64,000 bases of DNA from Acidicapsa dinghuensis (GCF_025685685.1 NZ_JAGSYH010000001.1:558001-622000), one strand, 5' to 3'; counted from the stretch's first letter, positions 26,691 through 37,954 are shown. The notes: generated by a model from the letters alone, not told the origin. Program-made: numbers and translations.

Positions 26691-28145
26691 CTAGCGCTCA
26701 TAGCGCCATTCGCTGATGAAGTGAAAGCCACGTTCAAGCAACGGATAGTGGTCAGGCGTCGGCGTTCGGGTGAGGGTGAGAATGGCGGGCTTGATGGGAG
26801 GAGCCGGCTTGGCAGGCTTATTCTCAGGTGTGATTTTGGATGGGTTGGGCAGTATCGAAGTGAGAATGAGATGGTTGGGATCGGAGAGTTGCCAGGCGTA
26901 GTTGGTCGGTGGGTTGATGAAGTAGCAATCGATCCGGACGGTGTGTCCCTTCTGGTCAAGATCGACACCGGTAAGCCAGAGCTCGCCGTCAGCGGAGCGC
27001 GTGTAAGCGCGGCCGGATTGGGCAACGTAAAGGTCGGTGACAGGAATGCCTTCGGGGTCGATGAAAGCGCCTGAGGCAGCGTGGGCGTCGTCAAGATGCC
27101 AGGCGCCCACCAGTGGAGATGGCGTGCGGAGCGCGACTTGAAGATGGCGCCAGCCGATGGTCATGAAGATCGGTCGGACGACAAGAAAGGCGACGGCGAA
27201 GACGATCTCGGTGACGAGGATGGCGATGCACCCGGCTCGGCGGCTAATGGGAGGAATCCAGACGCCGGTAGGCGCAGCAGGTCTATGGCTCCAGAAGTAA
27301 CGGCAAAGGGAGAGGAAGTCGGGCAAGGCGAGGAAGACGCAGCCGAGGAGCAGGTTGGTCGCGAAGAGCTTAACGGGAACGTCGTAGCAGTAGTTGTAGA
27401 GGACCACGTTGGTGACGACGAAGGTGGAGAAGAGGGCTCCCGCGAGCGCGGTGCGTCGGTAGAGGAGAAGAACGCCACCAAGGACCTCCGCTGAACCACA
27501 AATGATCTCGTAAACAGGGCTGAGTCCGATAAGGTTCCAGAGAAAGGTCATGGGAGCCATATTGCCGGCAGGCTCGGTGAGGATCGCGACAGAAGGGGGC
27601 GGCATTTGAAACGGGAAGACTTTGACCAGGCCGTAGCCGATCATGAACATGCCGCATGTAAGTCGGAGAAAAAAGCGAAGCCACGCGTGCAGGGTGCGGT
27701 ATTCGGTGCGAGGGCTCTTCCGCAGATGGGCGATCACGGTCCAAAGAATGCCACCAGCCAGGGCGAGGGCGAGCGCGAGGCCATCGTGAATCCAGTTCAT
27801 CGCAGTGTCGCCGGAGTCGCTGGGGTGCCAGTGGGCTGCGATCCCGCTCAGATGAAACACGTACTGCCCGGCAAACTCCGACAGATGATTGAGGGGCCAG
27901 TTGAGCTTGTCCTGAATCCAGCCGCCGACAACCGGAAATGCTTCCAAAAGGGTTCCGTTGGCGCCAACGACGATGAAGCAGAAGAAGTACAGGAAAGCGA
28001 TGCGGAAGCCAAGGCGAGTAGCGGGGCTCCAGGATGGCGGCGGACTAGCGGAGGAGATGGAAATGCCTGAAGGCTCCAAAGGTACCTCGCTTGCAGATGA
28101 TACTGAATGATGGACGATTCCGGTGGCGGGCAAGTTTGGAATCAT
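26691..28145 (-). CDS. DoxX-family membrane protein
   Basis: 484-residue inner-membrane protein with about eight hydrophobic segments. The DoxX-type core is the middle part: RFFLRLTCGMFMIGYGLVKVFPFQMP, a segment with EIICGSAEVLGGVLLLYRR and the following ALAGALFSTFVVTNVVLYN. A long, Pro-rich soluble tail (residues about 345-484) follows the last helix and includes a beta-rich part (YTRSADGELWLTGVDLD; VRIDCYFINPPTNYAWQLSD). DoxX proteins are linked to quinol- or redox-related membrane functions, but no activity can be assigned. The 5' 30 codons are Ser/Pro-rich. The gene stands alone, divergent from the frameshifted permease. Confidence 0.78.
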   Translation of the reverse strand: MIPNLPATGIVHHSVSSASEVPLEPSGISISSASPPPSWSPATRLGFRIAFLYFFCFIVVGANGTLLEAFPVVGGWIQDKLNWPLNHLSEFAGQYVFHLSGIAAHWHPSDSGDTAMNWIHDGLALALALAGGILWTVIAHLRKSPRTEYRTLHAWLRFFLRLTCGMFMIGYGLVKVFPFQMPPPSVAILTEPAGNMAPMTFLWNLIGLSPVYEIICGSAEVLGGVLLLYRRTALAGALFSTFVVTNVVLYNYCYDVPVKLFATNLLLGCVFLALPDFLSLCRYFWSHRPAAPTGVWIPPISRRAGCIAILVTEIVFAVAFLVVRPIFMTIGWRHLQVALRTPSPLVGAWHLDDAHAASGAFIDPEGIPVTDLYVAQSGRAYTRSADGELWLTGVDLDQKGHTVRIDCYFINPPTNYAWQLSDPNHLILTSILPNPSKITPENKPAKPAPPIKPAILTLTRTPTPDHYPLLERGFHFISEWRYER

Positions 28146-28265
28146 CGAAAGAAAATCTTATGTGAAGTTCGGCAGGCCAGCCCTCGCTGCACCAGGTCCG
28201 TCGCTCATTTGAGGACGTTACCAAGCCACGGCGTCTAACGCTTAGTTGAGATTCAAGGAGTCAAA

Positions 28266-30754
28266 ATGCCGAGGATCCTTTCCGCCCTGAAGCCGGTATT
28301 TCGCCAGTTATACAAGTCCCCTGGGTTCACGGCGACGGCGGTGCTGCTCCTTGCCTTCGGGATTGGCGTCACAACCGCCATCTTCTCCATTGTCGACGGT
28401 GTGCTTTTGAGCCCGCTGCCATTTCCCGACGCCAGCCGCCTGGTGACCCTGGGCGACCAGTTAAGCGGGGGGCATATGGGGGAGCACGGCGATCCCGGAT
28501 GGGTGACCTCGCCCGAGGTGGTGACTTACCAGCGCGACACACACTCCTTTCAGAGCCTCGGCGGTTTTGGCCTCGAACAAGACGAGCTTTCTGGAACTGG
28601 CAAGCCTGCCCAGATCATTGCTGCGCGCATGACGCCATCCGTTTTCTCCGTGCTGGGCGTTGCTCCGCTCATGGGCCGCGTGTTCACCCCGCAAGAAGAT
28701 ACGCAAAAGACCCAGGTTGTGGTGTTGAGCTACGCCACATGGAAGAGCCGGTTCAACGCCAATCCCGACGTGATTGGAACCAGAATCGACCTCAATCGAA
28801 GACCATATATCGTCGTCGGCGTCATGCCCAGGAACTTCGAGTTTCCTATCAATGCCGGCCGTCTCAACCGCTGCGAGCTCTGGGTTCCCATGAGCTTCAG
28901 CGCTGATGAGCTTTCGCTGGAGCAGGAGGGGAACTGGAATTTCCTCATGGTCGGGCGGCTTAAGCCCGGCATTACTATGGCGCAAGCGCAAGACGATGCG
29001 CGGCGGGTGGCCGCGCAGGTTGTGCGCAACTATCCGCCCGACCTATCGACCATACACATCCGGCCCGTGGTCTATCCACTGCACGAGATCACGGTAGAGC
29101 AGATCCGTCCGCTGCTGCACATGCTTTTTCTAGCTGTGGCAGTGATGCTGCTCATCGCCTGCGCTAACCTCGCGGGGCTGTTGCTGGTGAGGGCCATTCG
29201 CAGGCAGCGGGAGATGGCCGTGCGCCTGGCCTTGGGAGCGCCGGCACGCTACTGGGGCAGACCATTCTCGAAGGTCTCGTCATCAGCGTGACTGGAGGCG
29301 TGCTCGGCCTCGGCCTCGCCGGCCTGGCCCTCGCTGCGGGAAGGAATTTTTTGCCGGCCGACCTGCCGCTGACCAGCCAGATCACTCTGAACTGGACGGT
29401 TGCGAGTTTCGCGCTCCTGTTGGCGCTGCTGACGGGCGTGCTGTGCGGGCTGACGCCGGGCTTCGTGGCCCTGCGCACCAATGTAAACGACTCCTTGAAA
29501 GAAGGCGCACGCAGCGGTTCGGCGAGCAGCGCCCACACGCGCTTGCGCTCAGGGCTGGTGGTGGCAGAGATCGCGATTGCGCTGATTCTACTGTGCGCCT
29601 CGGGGCTGCTTCTGCGCAGCTACCTGAATATGAGCGAGGTGGATCTCGGCTTCCGGCCTGACCACGTAACCACGGCCGCTTACACGCTGTCAAACAAGGA
29701 ATACCCGTCGCAGGCGCGGATCGATTCTTTCAATCATCAGGTACTTCTACGGTTGAGCCAACTGCCGGGCGTTCCATCCGTAGGCTCGACGAGCGCCCTC
29801 CCCACCCAAGGCGACTGTTGCGAGTTCTTTGTTGTGGACGGCTACGTGGATCCTGGCGGCCCGAGCCAGGCGAGAGGCGCGCATTCTGAGATCTCCGGCA
29901 ACTTTTTCCGCGCCATGGGCATTCCGCTGCGGCGTGGACGATACTTCACCGACGACGACAACGCGAACACCCAGCTCGTCGTCATCGTCAATCAGGAGTT
30001 CGCGGAGCACTACTGGCCGAATCAGAATCCCATTGGGAAACATATGCACATTGGCAATCCAAAGTCGCGAGCGCCATGGATGACGGTGGTGGGCGAAGTG
30101 GCCAACGTGAAGGTTTACGGGCCCGACACCGGCACGGCCGCAGAGTTCTATCAGCCAGTAGCCCAAGTGGACAAGGACCTCGGTGGCCCTTTTTCCTCCA
30201 ATGACATGTGGGGCAACAGCGGCAACATTGTCGTGCGCTCTACGCTGCCACCCGAGCAGATGGAGAACTCCGTGCGCGCGGTGGTCCGCTCCATCGACCC
30301 GCAGTTGCCGCTGGCCCAGGTACAAACCATGGAACAGGTGGTGTCGCAGAGCGAAGCCCCGCGTCGCTTCAACACGGTCATCATTTCCAGCTTCGCCCTG
30401 GCTGCGGTTCTGCTGGCCGTGCTTGGTATCTACAGTGTGATTGCATTTTCGGTGGCTTCGCGCGTCCAGGAGATGGCGATCCGCATGGCCCTCGGTTCTC
30501 AGCGCGCGGACATTGTGCGCCTCATTCTCGCCTCCGGCCTCAAGCTGGCCGCCATCGGCGCCATTCTCGGGCTGGCCGGCGCGGCCGCCGCGTCCAGTGT
30601 GCTGCGCTCCTTCCTCTTTCACGTCAGCCCCTTCGACCCGGTGGTGATGGCTCTGACAGCGATGGCCGTTTTTGTCCTGGCTCTGGCGGCCTCGGCCCTC
30701 CCCGCCCTTCGCGCCGCTTCCGTCAATCCAATACAGGCGCTGCGAGAACAATAA
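28266..30754 (+). pseudogene. MacB-like orphan permease (ADOP family), frameshifted
   Basis: The first frame (28266-29291) encodes the N-terminal half up to RAIRRQREMAVRLALGAP. The second frame takes over at about 29250 with TLLGQTILEGLVISVTGG and runs to 30754, ending NPIQALREQ. Both halves together give about 829 residues, the usual length, if one base is missing near 29247-29252. The missing base truncates the protein in its central membrane block, so this copy is either a recent pseudogene or a sequencing error. AAGGAG lies six bases before the ATG. No ATPase is present, as with the other three copies. Confidence 0.88.
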
Positions 30755-31158
30755 GCTGGCTTCGTTTACGTCGGTTCCATGCAGGCTATCGCGATCGAAG
30801 CTTCGCGATTGATCAGCCAGCATGTCTGCATTCGTTCCGCACAGGCCGAGTTAGTTGAACGCCCATCTTCTGGGCGTCTGCCAGATTGTCGGCCATGCGG
30901 AAGTTACTCCTCAGTACACGACGGAGGCAGTTCTTCAGCGACAACCAGAATGCCGCTATCGCTATGATTAATCCCGGCAAACGCGCCCCTCGTCGCTCAA
31001 TTTCTGATTTGTCGTCCACAATCAGCAATGCGGGTTCAAATTGACCCACCATCCCTCCGACAAATCAAGCTCCCGTTGCGCCCTGTGATCGCTTATCCTC
31101 AAAGTGACCCGTTCATTTCTTCCTTGCGTCTCGCACCCCCCGGGTCACCACGACATAC
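30755..31158. other. Intergenic region without a gene
   Basis: The 404 bases between the frameshifted permease and glnD hold one hairpin (ATCGCGA/TCGCGAT, 30788-30809, loop of 8) that could end permease transcription, although no T-run follows. I see no protein-like frame, no tRNA and no clear promoter. Confidence 0.5.
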
Positions 31159-33855
31159 ATGGACATTACCAATCTCGTCATCGACGACCTGAGACAGCAG
31201 TACACCCAGCAGATGACGGTGCTGCGCCAGACCTACGACCGCACCGGCGACGGCACCGCGGCCATCCGTCGCCGCGCCTCCATTGTCGACCGCGTCCTTG
31301 TCGAGCTCTGGCGTCGCGTCTTTACCTCCGGCGCGCTCGATCCCAATCTCAAGGCCTCTATGCTGGCCCTCGGCGGCTACGGACGCAAAGATCTCTTTCC
31401 CTGCTCTGACATCGACGTCCTCTTCGTCGCCGCCGACGAGGACACTGAAAAAACTGCCCGTCCCGCCTTCCGTGCCATCATTCAGGCCATGTGGGACATC
31501 GGTCTCCGGGCCAGCCCCACCACCCGCACCGCCAAGGAATGTACCCGCTTCGACCCCGACAACCTCGAGTACACCCTCTCAACCTTCGACCACCGCTTCC
31601 TCGCCGGCAACTTCCCTCTCTATCAAAAGCTCCACAATGAAATCTTCCCCGGCGTCATCCTCAGCGACTGGAACGGCATCGCCCAGAAGCTAGGCGAGCT
31701 CGCGCGTGTCCGCCACGCCAAATACGGCAATACCATCTTTCACCTCGAGCCGAACCTGAAGGAATGTCCCGGCGGCCTGCGCGACTTCAACCTCGCTCCC
31801 TGGTTTTCCCTGCTCTTCACCCTCAAAGAGACCAGGCAGTGGCCGCAGCCCCGCTCCACCGGCTCCGCCTCACCCTCCTGGTCCTCACCCCACGGAGAAG
31901 CCGAATCCGCCTTCGACTTCCTCGCCGCTACCCGCTGCTTTCTCCACTTCCGCCACGGCCGCGACGACAACACGCTCGACTGGCAATCCCAGGATGAAGC
32001 CGCCGCGCTCTCCATTGGCCTCGAAACTCGCGGCACCGCCGACCCCGCCTACTGGATGCGCACCTATTACCGGCACGCCCGCACCATCTACCGCCGCGCT
32101 ACGCTGCTTATGGAGCACCTGCCCAATCCAGTCAGCTTCTACAAACAGTTCCGCAAGCGCCGCCAGCCCATCGCCGGCTCCGATTTCATCCTCGACTTCC
32201 AGTCCGCCCAGGGCCGCATCGACATCTCGCCCACCGCCCAGTTCAACGACACCGAAGGCATCCTGCGCGTCTTCGCCCTCATCGCCAACCACGGCTACAC
32301 CCTAACCCAGGCCGCCGAAGACCGCATCACCGACGCCCTCCCAGTCCTCGCCATCCATCTTCCCGAAGGCCCCTACCTCTGGAACCACCTCCGCGAAGTC
32401 CTGCTCGGACCCCACGCCGCGCACGCCCTGCGCACCATGCACGCTCTCGGCGTCCTGGAGATGCTCATCCCCGAGTTTCACGGCATCGATTCCCTCGTCA
32501 TCCGCGACAGCTACCACCGCTACACCGTCGACGAGCACACCTTCCTCACCATCGACAACATCCACGCCCTGCGCCAGCCCGCCCACGAGCCATTCCGCGA
32601 GCAAGCCCAACGCCTCGCCACCATCCTTCCAGAAATCGACCGCCTCGACCTGCTGCTCCTCGCGCTTCTGCTGCATGACACCGGCAAGGCCCGCCGCACC
32701 GGCGATCACGCCGTCCAGTCCGTCGAGCTGGCCGACAGCTTCCTCGCCCGCCTCGACTTCGAAGACGAGGCCCGCGAAACCGTCCGCAAGCTCATCCGCA
32801 GCCATCTCGAAATGTCCAATGCCCTGCGCCGCGACATCTTCGACACGGACAACGTGCACACCCTAAGCGAAAAACTCGGCAGCCCGCAGATCCTCAAGAT
32901 GCTCACCCTGATGACCTACGCGGACATCAAGGCCGTCCACCCCGACGCCCTCACTCCATGGAAGGCTGAAAACCTCTGGCAGCTCTACATGGCCACCGCC
33001 AATTTCATGGACCGCAGCGTTGATGAAGTCCGTTACCACTCCGCCATCGACCCCACGCTGCTCTACCGCATCGAGTCCATGCTGCCCCAGAATCGCGGCT
33101 CGCAGGCGAAACAAAAACAGCTTGCCTCCAGCCGCGAATCCTCCATCCGCAAGTTTCTCGAAGGGCTGCCGCAGCGCTATCTGCAAACCCGCTCACCCGA
33201 GCAGATCCGCAACCACTATCTGTTAGCCGCCCAGTTAGAGCTAGAACCCATCCAGTTAGAGCTTCGTCCGCACCGCCAGCTACTCGACTTAACCGTCATC
33301 GCCCGCGACCGCAGCCGCCTCTTCGCCGACGTCTCCGGTGCGCTCGCCGCCTGGGGCATGAACATCGTCAAAGCCGACGCCTTCGCCAACGACGACGGCA
33401 TCATCGTCGATAGCTTCCAGTTCACTGACACCTTCCGTACCCTCGAGCTCAACCCGACAGAGAAAGACCGCTTCCTCGCCAACATCCAGGACATCCTCGC
33501 GCAAAATGTTCAGGTAGAAACCCTCCTCGCCTCCCGTCGCAACACCCCGCGCAACGGCAGCGTCAAAGTCGATATCCCCACTCGGCTCGAATTCGACTCC
33601 GAATCCAGCACCCACTCCACGCTGCTGCAGGTCGTCGCCCAGGACACACCAGGACTGCTCCGCCAGATCGCCCTCGTCCTCCACGAACACCAGTGCAATA
33701 TCGAAGTAGCCCTCGTCGACACAGAAGGCGAAACCGCCATCGACGTCTTCTATCTCACCCAGAACCAAAACAAGCTGGAGCAAAATTTGCAGCAATCTCT
33801 TGCAGCAAACCTGCAATCGGCTCTAGCCTCCGTGCTGCCCGCAAACCATACATAA
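31159..33855 (+). CDS. glnD: [Protein-PII] uridylyltransferase / uridylyl-removing enzyme
   Basis: 898-residue bifunctional nitrogen sensor: it adds UMP to PII when glutamine is low and removes it when glutamine is high. The nucleotidyltransferase motif is [18 protein letters not shown] (residues about 72-89) with both Asp residues. The GlnD-type linker follows, then the HD phosphohydrolase domain with [20 protein letters not shown] (about residue 510) and two C-terminal ACT domains ([20 protein letters not shown] and [20 protein letters not shown]) that sense glutamine. All catalytic residues look intact. It acts on the PII protein encoded at 15843-16181. The 5' context lacks a strong ribosome binding site. 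Confidence 0.96.
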   Translation: MDITNLVIDDLRQQYTQQMTVLRQTYDRTGDGTAAIRRRASIVDRVLVELWRRVFTSGALDPNLKASMLALGGYGRKDLFPCSDIDVLFVAADEDTEKTARPAFRAIIQAMWDIGLRASPTTRTAKECTRFDPDNLEYTLSTFDHRFLAGNFPLYQKLHNEIFPGVILSDWNGIAQKLGELARVRHAKYGNTIFHLEPNLKECPGGLRDFNLAPWFSLLFTLKETRQWPQPRSTGSASPSWSSPHGEAESAFDFLAATRCFLHFRHGRDDNTLDWQSQDEAAALSIGLETRGTADPAYWMRTYYRHARTIYRRATLLMEHLPNPVSFYKQFRKRRQPIAGSDFILDFQSAQGRIDISPTAQFNDTEGILRVFALIANHGYTLTQAAEDRITDALPVLAIHLPEGPYLWNHLREVLLGPHAAHALRTMHALGVLEMLIPEFHGIDSLVIRDSYHRYTVDEHTFLTIDNIHALRQPAHEPFREQAQRLATILPEIDRLDLLLLALLLHDTGKARRTGDHAVQSVELADSFLARLDFEDEARETVRKLIRSHLEMSNALRRDIFDTDNVHTLSEKLGSPQILKMLTLMTYADIKAVHPDALTPWKAENLWQLYMATANFMDRSVDEVRYHSAIDPTLLYRIESMLPQNRGSQAKQKQLASSRESSIRKFLEGLPQRYLQTRSPEQIRNHYLLAAQLELEPIQLELRPHRQLLDLTVIARDRSRLFADVSGALAAWGMNIVKADAFANDDGIIVDSFQFTDTFRTLELNPTEKDRFLANIQDILAQNVQVETLLASRRNTPRNGSVKVDIPTRLEFDSESSTHSTLLQVVAQDTPGLLRQIALVLHEHQCNIEVALVDTEGETAIDVFYLTQNQNKLEQNLQQSLAANLQSALASVLPANHT

Positions 33856-34060
33856 ACCGCGCTGGCTGTCGTCATTTCTAAACAAGAGCGTAAGCACCGC
33901 CCACGCTGCATCCATCTCTGAGCGCAAGGCGCCCACTGCAATCGCTCAATTGGGCGGCTAAACAGCCTGCCTCAAATCGTCCAAAAGATTTTTGTTCCTG
34001 AGCAGGCAATCCTGCCTCTATACTCGCTCGACTTCTATTTCACTCTTTGGGGGAATCCAC

Positions 34061-36472
34061 ATGATTGGCAGCTACGCTCGTGCGTGGAATGCAGTAGCCT
34101 TGGCAATCGGCCTATGCGCCGTGGCCCAGGCGCAATCCGGCACCGAAAATAACATCGACGTCCGCCTCCAACGGCTCTTACAGGCAACGGAAGCGCGGGG
34201 GGTTCTTCCCGATGCTGCACATTCCCGTCTCGCCTACAATGCCGTTTCTCACGAGTATGTGCTGACAACCGGCAAGCGGAATCTCCTCGTGGACGACCAA
34301 CGCAGGGTGATGGTCCGCCTGGTCCTGGATGCGCCAGGAAGCGCCACGGACGTCGGAAAGCAAATCGGCTCGCTTGGCGGCAAGACTGTCGCGACCGATC
34401 AGCAGATCCATCCAGGCCTCATCTCCGCCTATCTGCCGGTCTCCGAGATTCGGTCATCGGCCTCGATCACCGGTGTCAGGGCAGTCGTGCTGGAGGGTGC
34501 ACCGCAACTACGTGTGGGTGCGGTTACTTCGCAAGGCGTCGTCGCGCTCAATGTGAACGATGTCTTCAACCTTGGGTACAGCGGGAAAGGGACCACCATC
34601 GGTATTTTTTCCGATAGTTACAACACCTCCGGCAGCGCTGACACTGCCCTCGACGACGTGCTTTCCGGCGATCTGCCGGATACTACCGCGATTCCTCACG
34701 AAGAGGGGCTGAAGTTCGCCATGGATGCTAACTTTGTCGGCTCGGATGAAGGGCGAGCCATGGCTCAAATCCTCCACGATATGGCGCCTGGCGCGAGTCT
34801 TTGCTTTGCGTCGGCCTCCTACGGAGAACTGCAGTATGCCGAATCGATCGTCACTCTTCGCACCAATCCCGGTTGCGCCGCGGATATCCTCGTCGACGAT
34901 GAATTTTATCTCGATGAGCCTTATTTCTCAGACGGCGTCATTGCTCAAGCGGTCAATCTGGTGTCAACCAGCAAGTCCCTGCCCGGCAAACCGGTGAGCT
35001 ATTTCAGTGCCGCCGGCAACGATGCCGATGCCGGCACCTATGCTGGCGAATTTAGCCCCGTCAAGCCGTCAGCGGCAGAGAAGCTCAAAGGACTTCCGAT
35101 CAATCTCTCCAGCATCCCGAGCTCTGTCGATGTTTCGGGGGGCTTCCACAACTTCAATGCTCCAGCAGGCGGCACTCCGGTCATCTATCAGCAGATTCAA
35201 GTCATTGGCAGCAATCCGATCGAGTTGCAGTGGGATGATCTTTTCGACCAGCACGCCATTACGACCAATTACAACCTGCTTGTCTTCGACAGTAACGGCA
35301 ATTACGACGCGAAGCTTTCCTCGACGAACGATAGCTTCGCCATCGATGAAGGCTACCAGTTTATCCATTTCGAAAATAACTCGAATACAACCTACTATCT
35401 GGTTATCGCCAAAACCGGAGAGGGCTCTGGAGAGGCAAAACACCTCAAGTACATCAACTTCAGCGACGGCAGCGGATCAATGACCGGTTCGTTTCTCGGC
35501 GGCCAGGGAGCTCCAATCATTTTTGGTCATCCGGCGGCCGAGCATGCCATTGCCGTGGCCGCTTACGACGTAAGCCGCGCTCCCTACAATGCCGATCCTC
35601 CCTACACCCCGCAGAACGAGTATTTCTCCTCGGCTGGCCCTGCGCAGATCGCCTTCGATGCGAATGGAAGACGGCTGCACACGTTCGAGATACGCAAGAA
35701 ACCGAACGTCGCTTGCGTTGACGGCGTCTTTACTACGTTTTTCGGATCGCAATGGCTCACCACCGACACGTTCCCGCGCTTCTTCGGTACCAGCGCTGCA
35801 GCCCCATGTGCGGCCGGTATCGGTGCTCTGATGATTGAGAAGGCGGAGCGTTCGCATGGCCCCAGCACGCTTACTCCTGTGGAGATGCGCCGCGATCTGG
35901 AAGAGGCCGGCACCGCGCGCCCGCTCAATCCATTCCAGCTCGTTTCAGACAACCACGGTCTCGAAATCGTCGTTACGGGCGCCAGCTACTTCAGCACTCA
36001 GGCGCCAAACCAGTTCTTTCTCACCTTCAATCGTCCAGGCGTCAAGCTGACAAGCCTCACCATGACTCTGCCTACGCAGGCCGAAGCGCTCTTCTATCTC
36101 GACTCTCAGCCTCAGGACATCCCGCTCGGCTATTACAATCCTCTGGTCCAGGGACCCGAGAGCCCCGGCGTCACACTGACCTCGACAGTCCCTTCGGATG
36201 TCAACTCACTGGTCTTTTCTAACAGCTTCCAACTCAACTTCTCCGGCTTTAAGTCAGGAGATTACTTCTCGTTCGGACTCGACCGTATCGATAACGTGGT
36301 GGGTTACTTCGACGATACCGCCGATCGCCTGAATGGAACGACGTACACCGCCACCTTCAGCGATGGTTCCACGGCCAGTGGAACCATGACCGTTCGCTCC
36401 GAGGACGGATATTCCATTTACGACGGACATGGTCTCATCAACGCCGTTAAGGCGGTGAGTCTGGTCCGGTAG
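34061..36472 (+). CDS. Secreted subtilisin-like (S8) serine peptidase with atypical triad
   Basis: 803-residue exported protein with a signal peptide (AWNAVALAIGLCAVAQAQ) and an N-terminal region of about 150 residues resembling an inhibitor-like propeptide. The Asp motif is GKGTTIGIFSDSY (Asp185), the oxyanion Asn is Asn320 in SYFSAAGND, and the Ser motif is FFGTSAAAPCAAG (Ser578). At the place of HGTxVAG the sequence reads SDEGRAMAQILHDMAPGA, so the catalytic His aligns with Glu230. A C-terminal beta domain of about 200 residues follows. The ATG at 34061 has GGGGGA seven bases upstream. A perfect 14-bp hairpin lies downstream. It could be a Ser-Glu type peptidase or inactive. Confidence 0.8.
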   Translation: MIGSYARAWNAVALAIGLCAVAQAQSGTENNIDVRLQRLLQATEARGVLPDAAHSRLAYNAVSHEYVLTTGKRNLLVDDQRRVMVRLVLDAPGSATDVGKQIGSLGGKTVATDQQIHPGLISAYLPVSEIRSSASITGVRAVVLEGAPQLRVGAVTSQGVVALNVNDVFNLGYSGKGTTIGIFSDSYNTSGSADTALDDVLSGDLPDTTAIPHEEGLKFAMDANFVGSDEGRAMAQILHDMAPGASLCFASASYGELQYAESIVTLRTNPGCAADILVDDEFYLDEPYFSDGVIAQAVNLVSTSKSLPGKPVSYFSAAGNDADAGTYAGEFSPVKPSAAEKLKGLPINLSSIPSSVDVSGGFHNFNAPAGGTPVIYQQIQVIGSNPIELQWDDLFDQHAITTNYNLLVFDSNGNYDAKLSSTNDSFAIDEGYQFIHFENNSNTTYYLVIAKTGEGSGEAKHLKYINFSDGSGSMTGSFLGGQGAPIIFGHPAAEHAIAVAAYDVSRAPYNADPPYTPQNEYFSSAGPAQIAFDANGRRLHTFEIRKKPNVACVDGVFTTFFGSQWLTTDTFPRFFGTSAAAPCAAGIGALMIEKAERSHGPSTLTPVEMRRDLEEAGTARPLNPFQLVSDNHGLEIVVTGASYFSTQAPNQFFLTFNRPGVKLTSLTMTLPTQAEALFYLDSQPQDIPLGYYNPLVQGPESPGVTLTSTVPSDVNSLVFSNSFQLNFSGFKSGDYFSFGLDRIDNVVGYFDDTADRLNGTTYTATFSDGSTASGTMTVRSEDGYSIYDGHGLINAVKAVSLVR

Positions 36473-36544
36473 AACACCTCTCAACACGGCGACGGCGGGT
36501 AGTCCGGCCAATCTCCCCACCCGCATCACCACAAATCTGGGTAT

Positions 36545-36579
36545 CCCATCCATTCCGCGCTGTTTGCGGAATGGATGGG
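36545..36579. terminator. Hairpin between convergent genes
   Basis: Perfect 14-bp stem (CCCATCCATTCCGC at 36545-36558, complement at 36566-36579) with a 7-base loop. It lies between the ends of the subtilase gene and an AhpD-like gene that converge. No clear T-run follows on either strand, so it may protect mRNA ends or terminate in both directions. Confidence 0.65.
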
Positions 36580-36617
36580 CGCCACTTATACGATCGGCCG
36601 CTAAAAAAGCCGCAAAC

Positions 36618-37184
36618 TCAGCGCACAGCCTGCGGCAGAAACTCCTTGCTCATCTGCACATATCCCTCGCGCGCCGTCCTCTTGCCTCGCTCGCGGTAAG
36701 CCTCTTCCGTGCGCGGCTGCCACGCATCCAGCCCATCCACGTAACGGTTGTACATACAAAAAGCAGCGGCAATCAGCACCGTATCGTGAATCTCCATATC
36801 CGTAGCTCCATGCGCACGCGCTGCTTCCACATCCGTAGCCGTTACGCTCTTGCCGCCCTTCTGCACCTTGGCGGCAATCACCAGCAGCGTCTTGAGCTTC
36901 TCTGAAATCTCCGCCACATGAAAATCCGCCTTCACACGTATCACCAGATCGTGATCGTCGTTCAGGCAGGCAGCCGCAATCGCGCCATGCACTGTCTGGC
37001 AAAAATAGCAGTCATTGAGATACGAGACATAGGTTGCAATCAACTCGCGGTCGCCCTGCGGCAGTGAGTTCGGCCGATGCAGCAAAATCTCTGCAAGTTC
37101 ATTAAGTGGCTTCGCCGTTTCAGGGCGAAACGCCATCGCGCTCCGGATACCCGGCAAATCCGCCGGCAGTTTGATATGTGGCAT
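36618..37184 (-). CDS. AhpD/carboxymuconolactone-decarboxylase-like peroxidase-related protein
   Basis: 188-residue cytoplasmic protein of the AhpD-like fold. The redox motif is DCYFCQTVHG (CxxC followed by His three residues later), the catalytic centre of alkylhydroperoxidase D-type enzymes. Other family stretches are PQGDRELIATYVSYLN, LKTLLVIAAKVQKGG and IHDTVLIAAAFCMYNRYVDGL. The ATG at 37184 is chosen because the paralog at 37350 starts with the same MPHI-LP motif. The two genes are divergent and share about 60% similarity by eye. Thiol peroxidase-related detoxification is likely, but the substrate is unknown. Confidence 0.85.
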   Translation of the reverse strand: MPHIKLPADLPGIRSAMAFRPETAKPLNELAEILLHRPNSLPQGDRELIATYVSYLNDCYFCQTVHGAIAAACLNDDHDLVIRVKADFHVAEISEKLKTLLVIAAKVQKGGKSVTATDVEAARAHGATDMEIHDTVLIAAAFCMYNRYVDGLDAWQPRTEEAYRERGKRTAREGYVQMSKEFLPQAVR

Positions 37185-37349
37185 AAAATGACTCTTCTCC
37201 TGTGAGCCGTTGCTCTTCGAGCGAAAAGCATACGCGATATCCATCGCTGCGAACAGTTGGAGACAAATCTCAAACCTTCGGATGAGGACGCGCTCTCGCA
37301 TCGCTCCCTATCATTCGCTTCGTACCCGCCATTCTCCAAGGAGCCTCCC

Positions 37350-37898
37350 ATGCCGCACATCGCTTTGCCTGAAAACATGCCCGGAATCACCGCAGGATTT
37401 GCCTTTCGCCCTGAGACAGCCAAACCCATGCGCGACCTCGCACACGTGCTCCTGCACGAGTCAGGCAACGAAGGACTCAGCTCACGCGATCGCGAACTGA
37501 TCGCCGCTTTCGTCTCCTCACGCAACACCTGCTACTTCTGCCAGACCAGCCATGCAGCCGCGGCCAATCACCTCAACGGCGGCGACGCCAGCCTCTCCAA
37601 TCACATCGTTCGCGACTATGTAAGCGCACCAGTCTCACCTAAGCTCAAAGCGCTGCTCGCCATCGCCGCCGAAGTGCAGATCGATGGCAAGCGCGTCACT
37701 CCAGAACTCGTCGCGGAAGCACGCGCACAAGGTGCCACCGATCACGACATCCACGACACCGTACTCATCGCCGCAGCCTTCTGTATGTACAACCGCTACG
37801 TCGATGGCCTCGCTACAGTGCAGCCACGCGGCGAAGAAATGTACCGCGACATGGGAAAAATGATGGCCGAAAATGGCTACCGCCGCGCTGACGGATAA
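37350..37898 (+). CDS. AhpD-like peroxidase-related protein, divergent paralog
   Basis: 182-residue paralog of the gene at 36618-37184, starting MPHIALPENMPGI. The catalytic motif is TCYFCQTSHAAAAN, again CxxC plus His. The C-terminal half (LKALLAIAAEVQIDGKRVTP; IHDTVLIAAAFCMYNRYVDGL) is almost the same as in the partner. The ATG has AAGGAG seven bases upstream. The two divergent genes are only 165 bases apart, so one regulator site could serve both. They may form hetero-oligomers or may have split roles after duplication. Confidence 0.86.
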   Translation: MPHIALPENMPGITAGFAFRPETAKPMRDLAHVLLHESGNEGLSSRDRELIAAFVSSRNTCYFCQTSHAAAANHLNGGDASLSNHIVRDYVSAPVSPKLKALLAIAAEVQIDGKRVTPELVAEARAQGATDHDIHDTVLIAAAFCMYNRYVDGLATVQPRGEEMYRDMGKMMAENGYRRADG

Positions 37899-37954
37899 GC
37901 ACCTCAATGCGGCACAACACGGGCATGGGCTGAACCTCTGTGCCGTCCGCGCTG

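Noticed and set aside
29747..30823. Minus-strand open frame of 358 codons
   Set aside because: Antisense to the frameshifted permease; His/Arg/Gly-rich composition typical of shadows.
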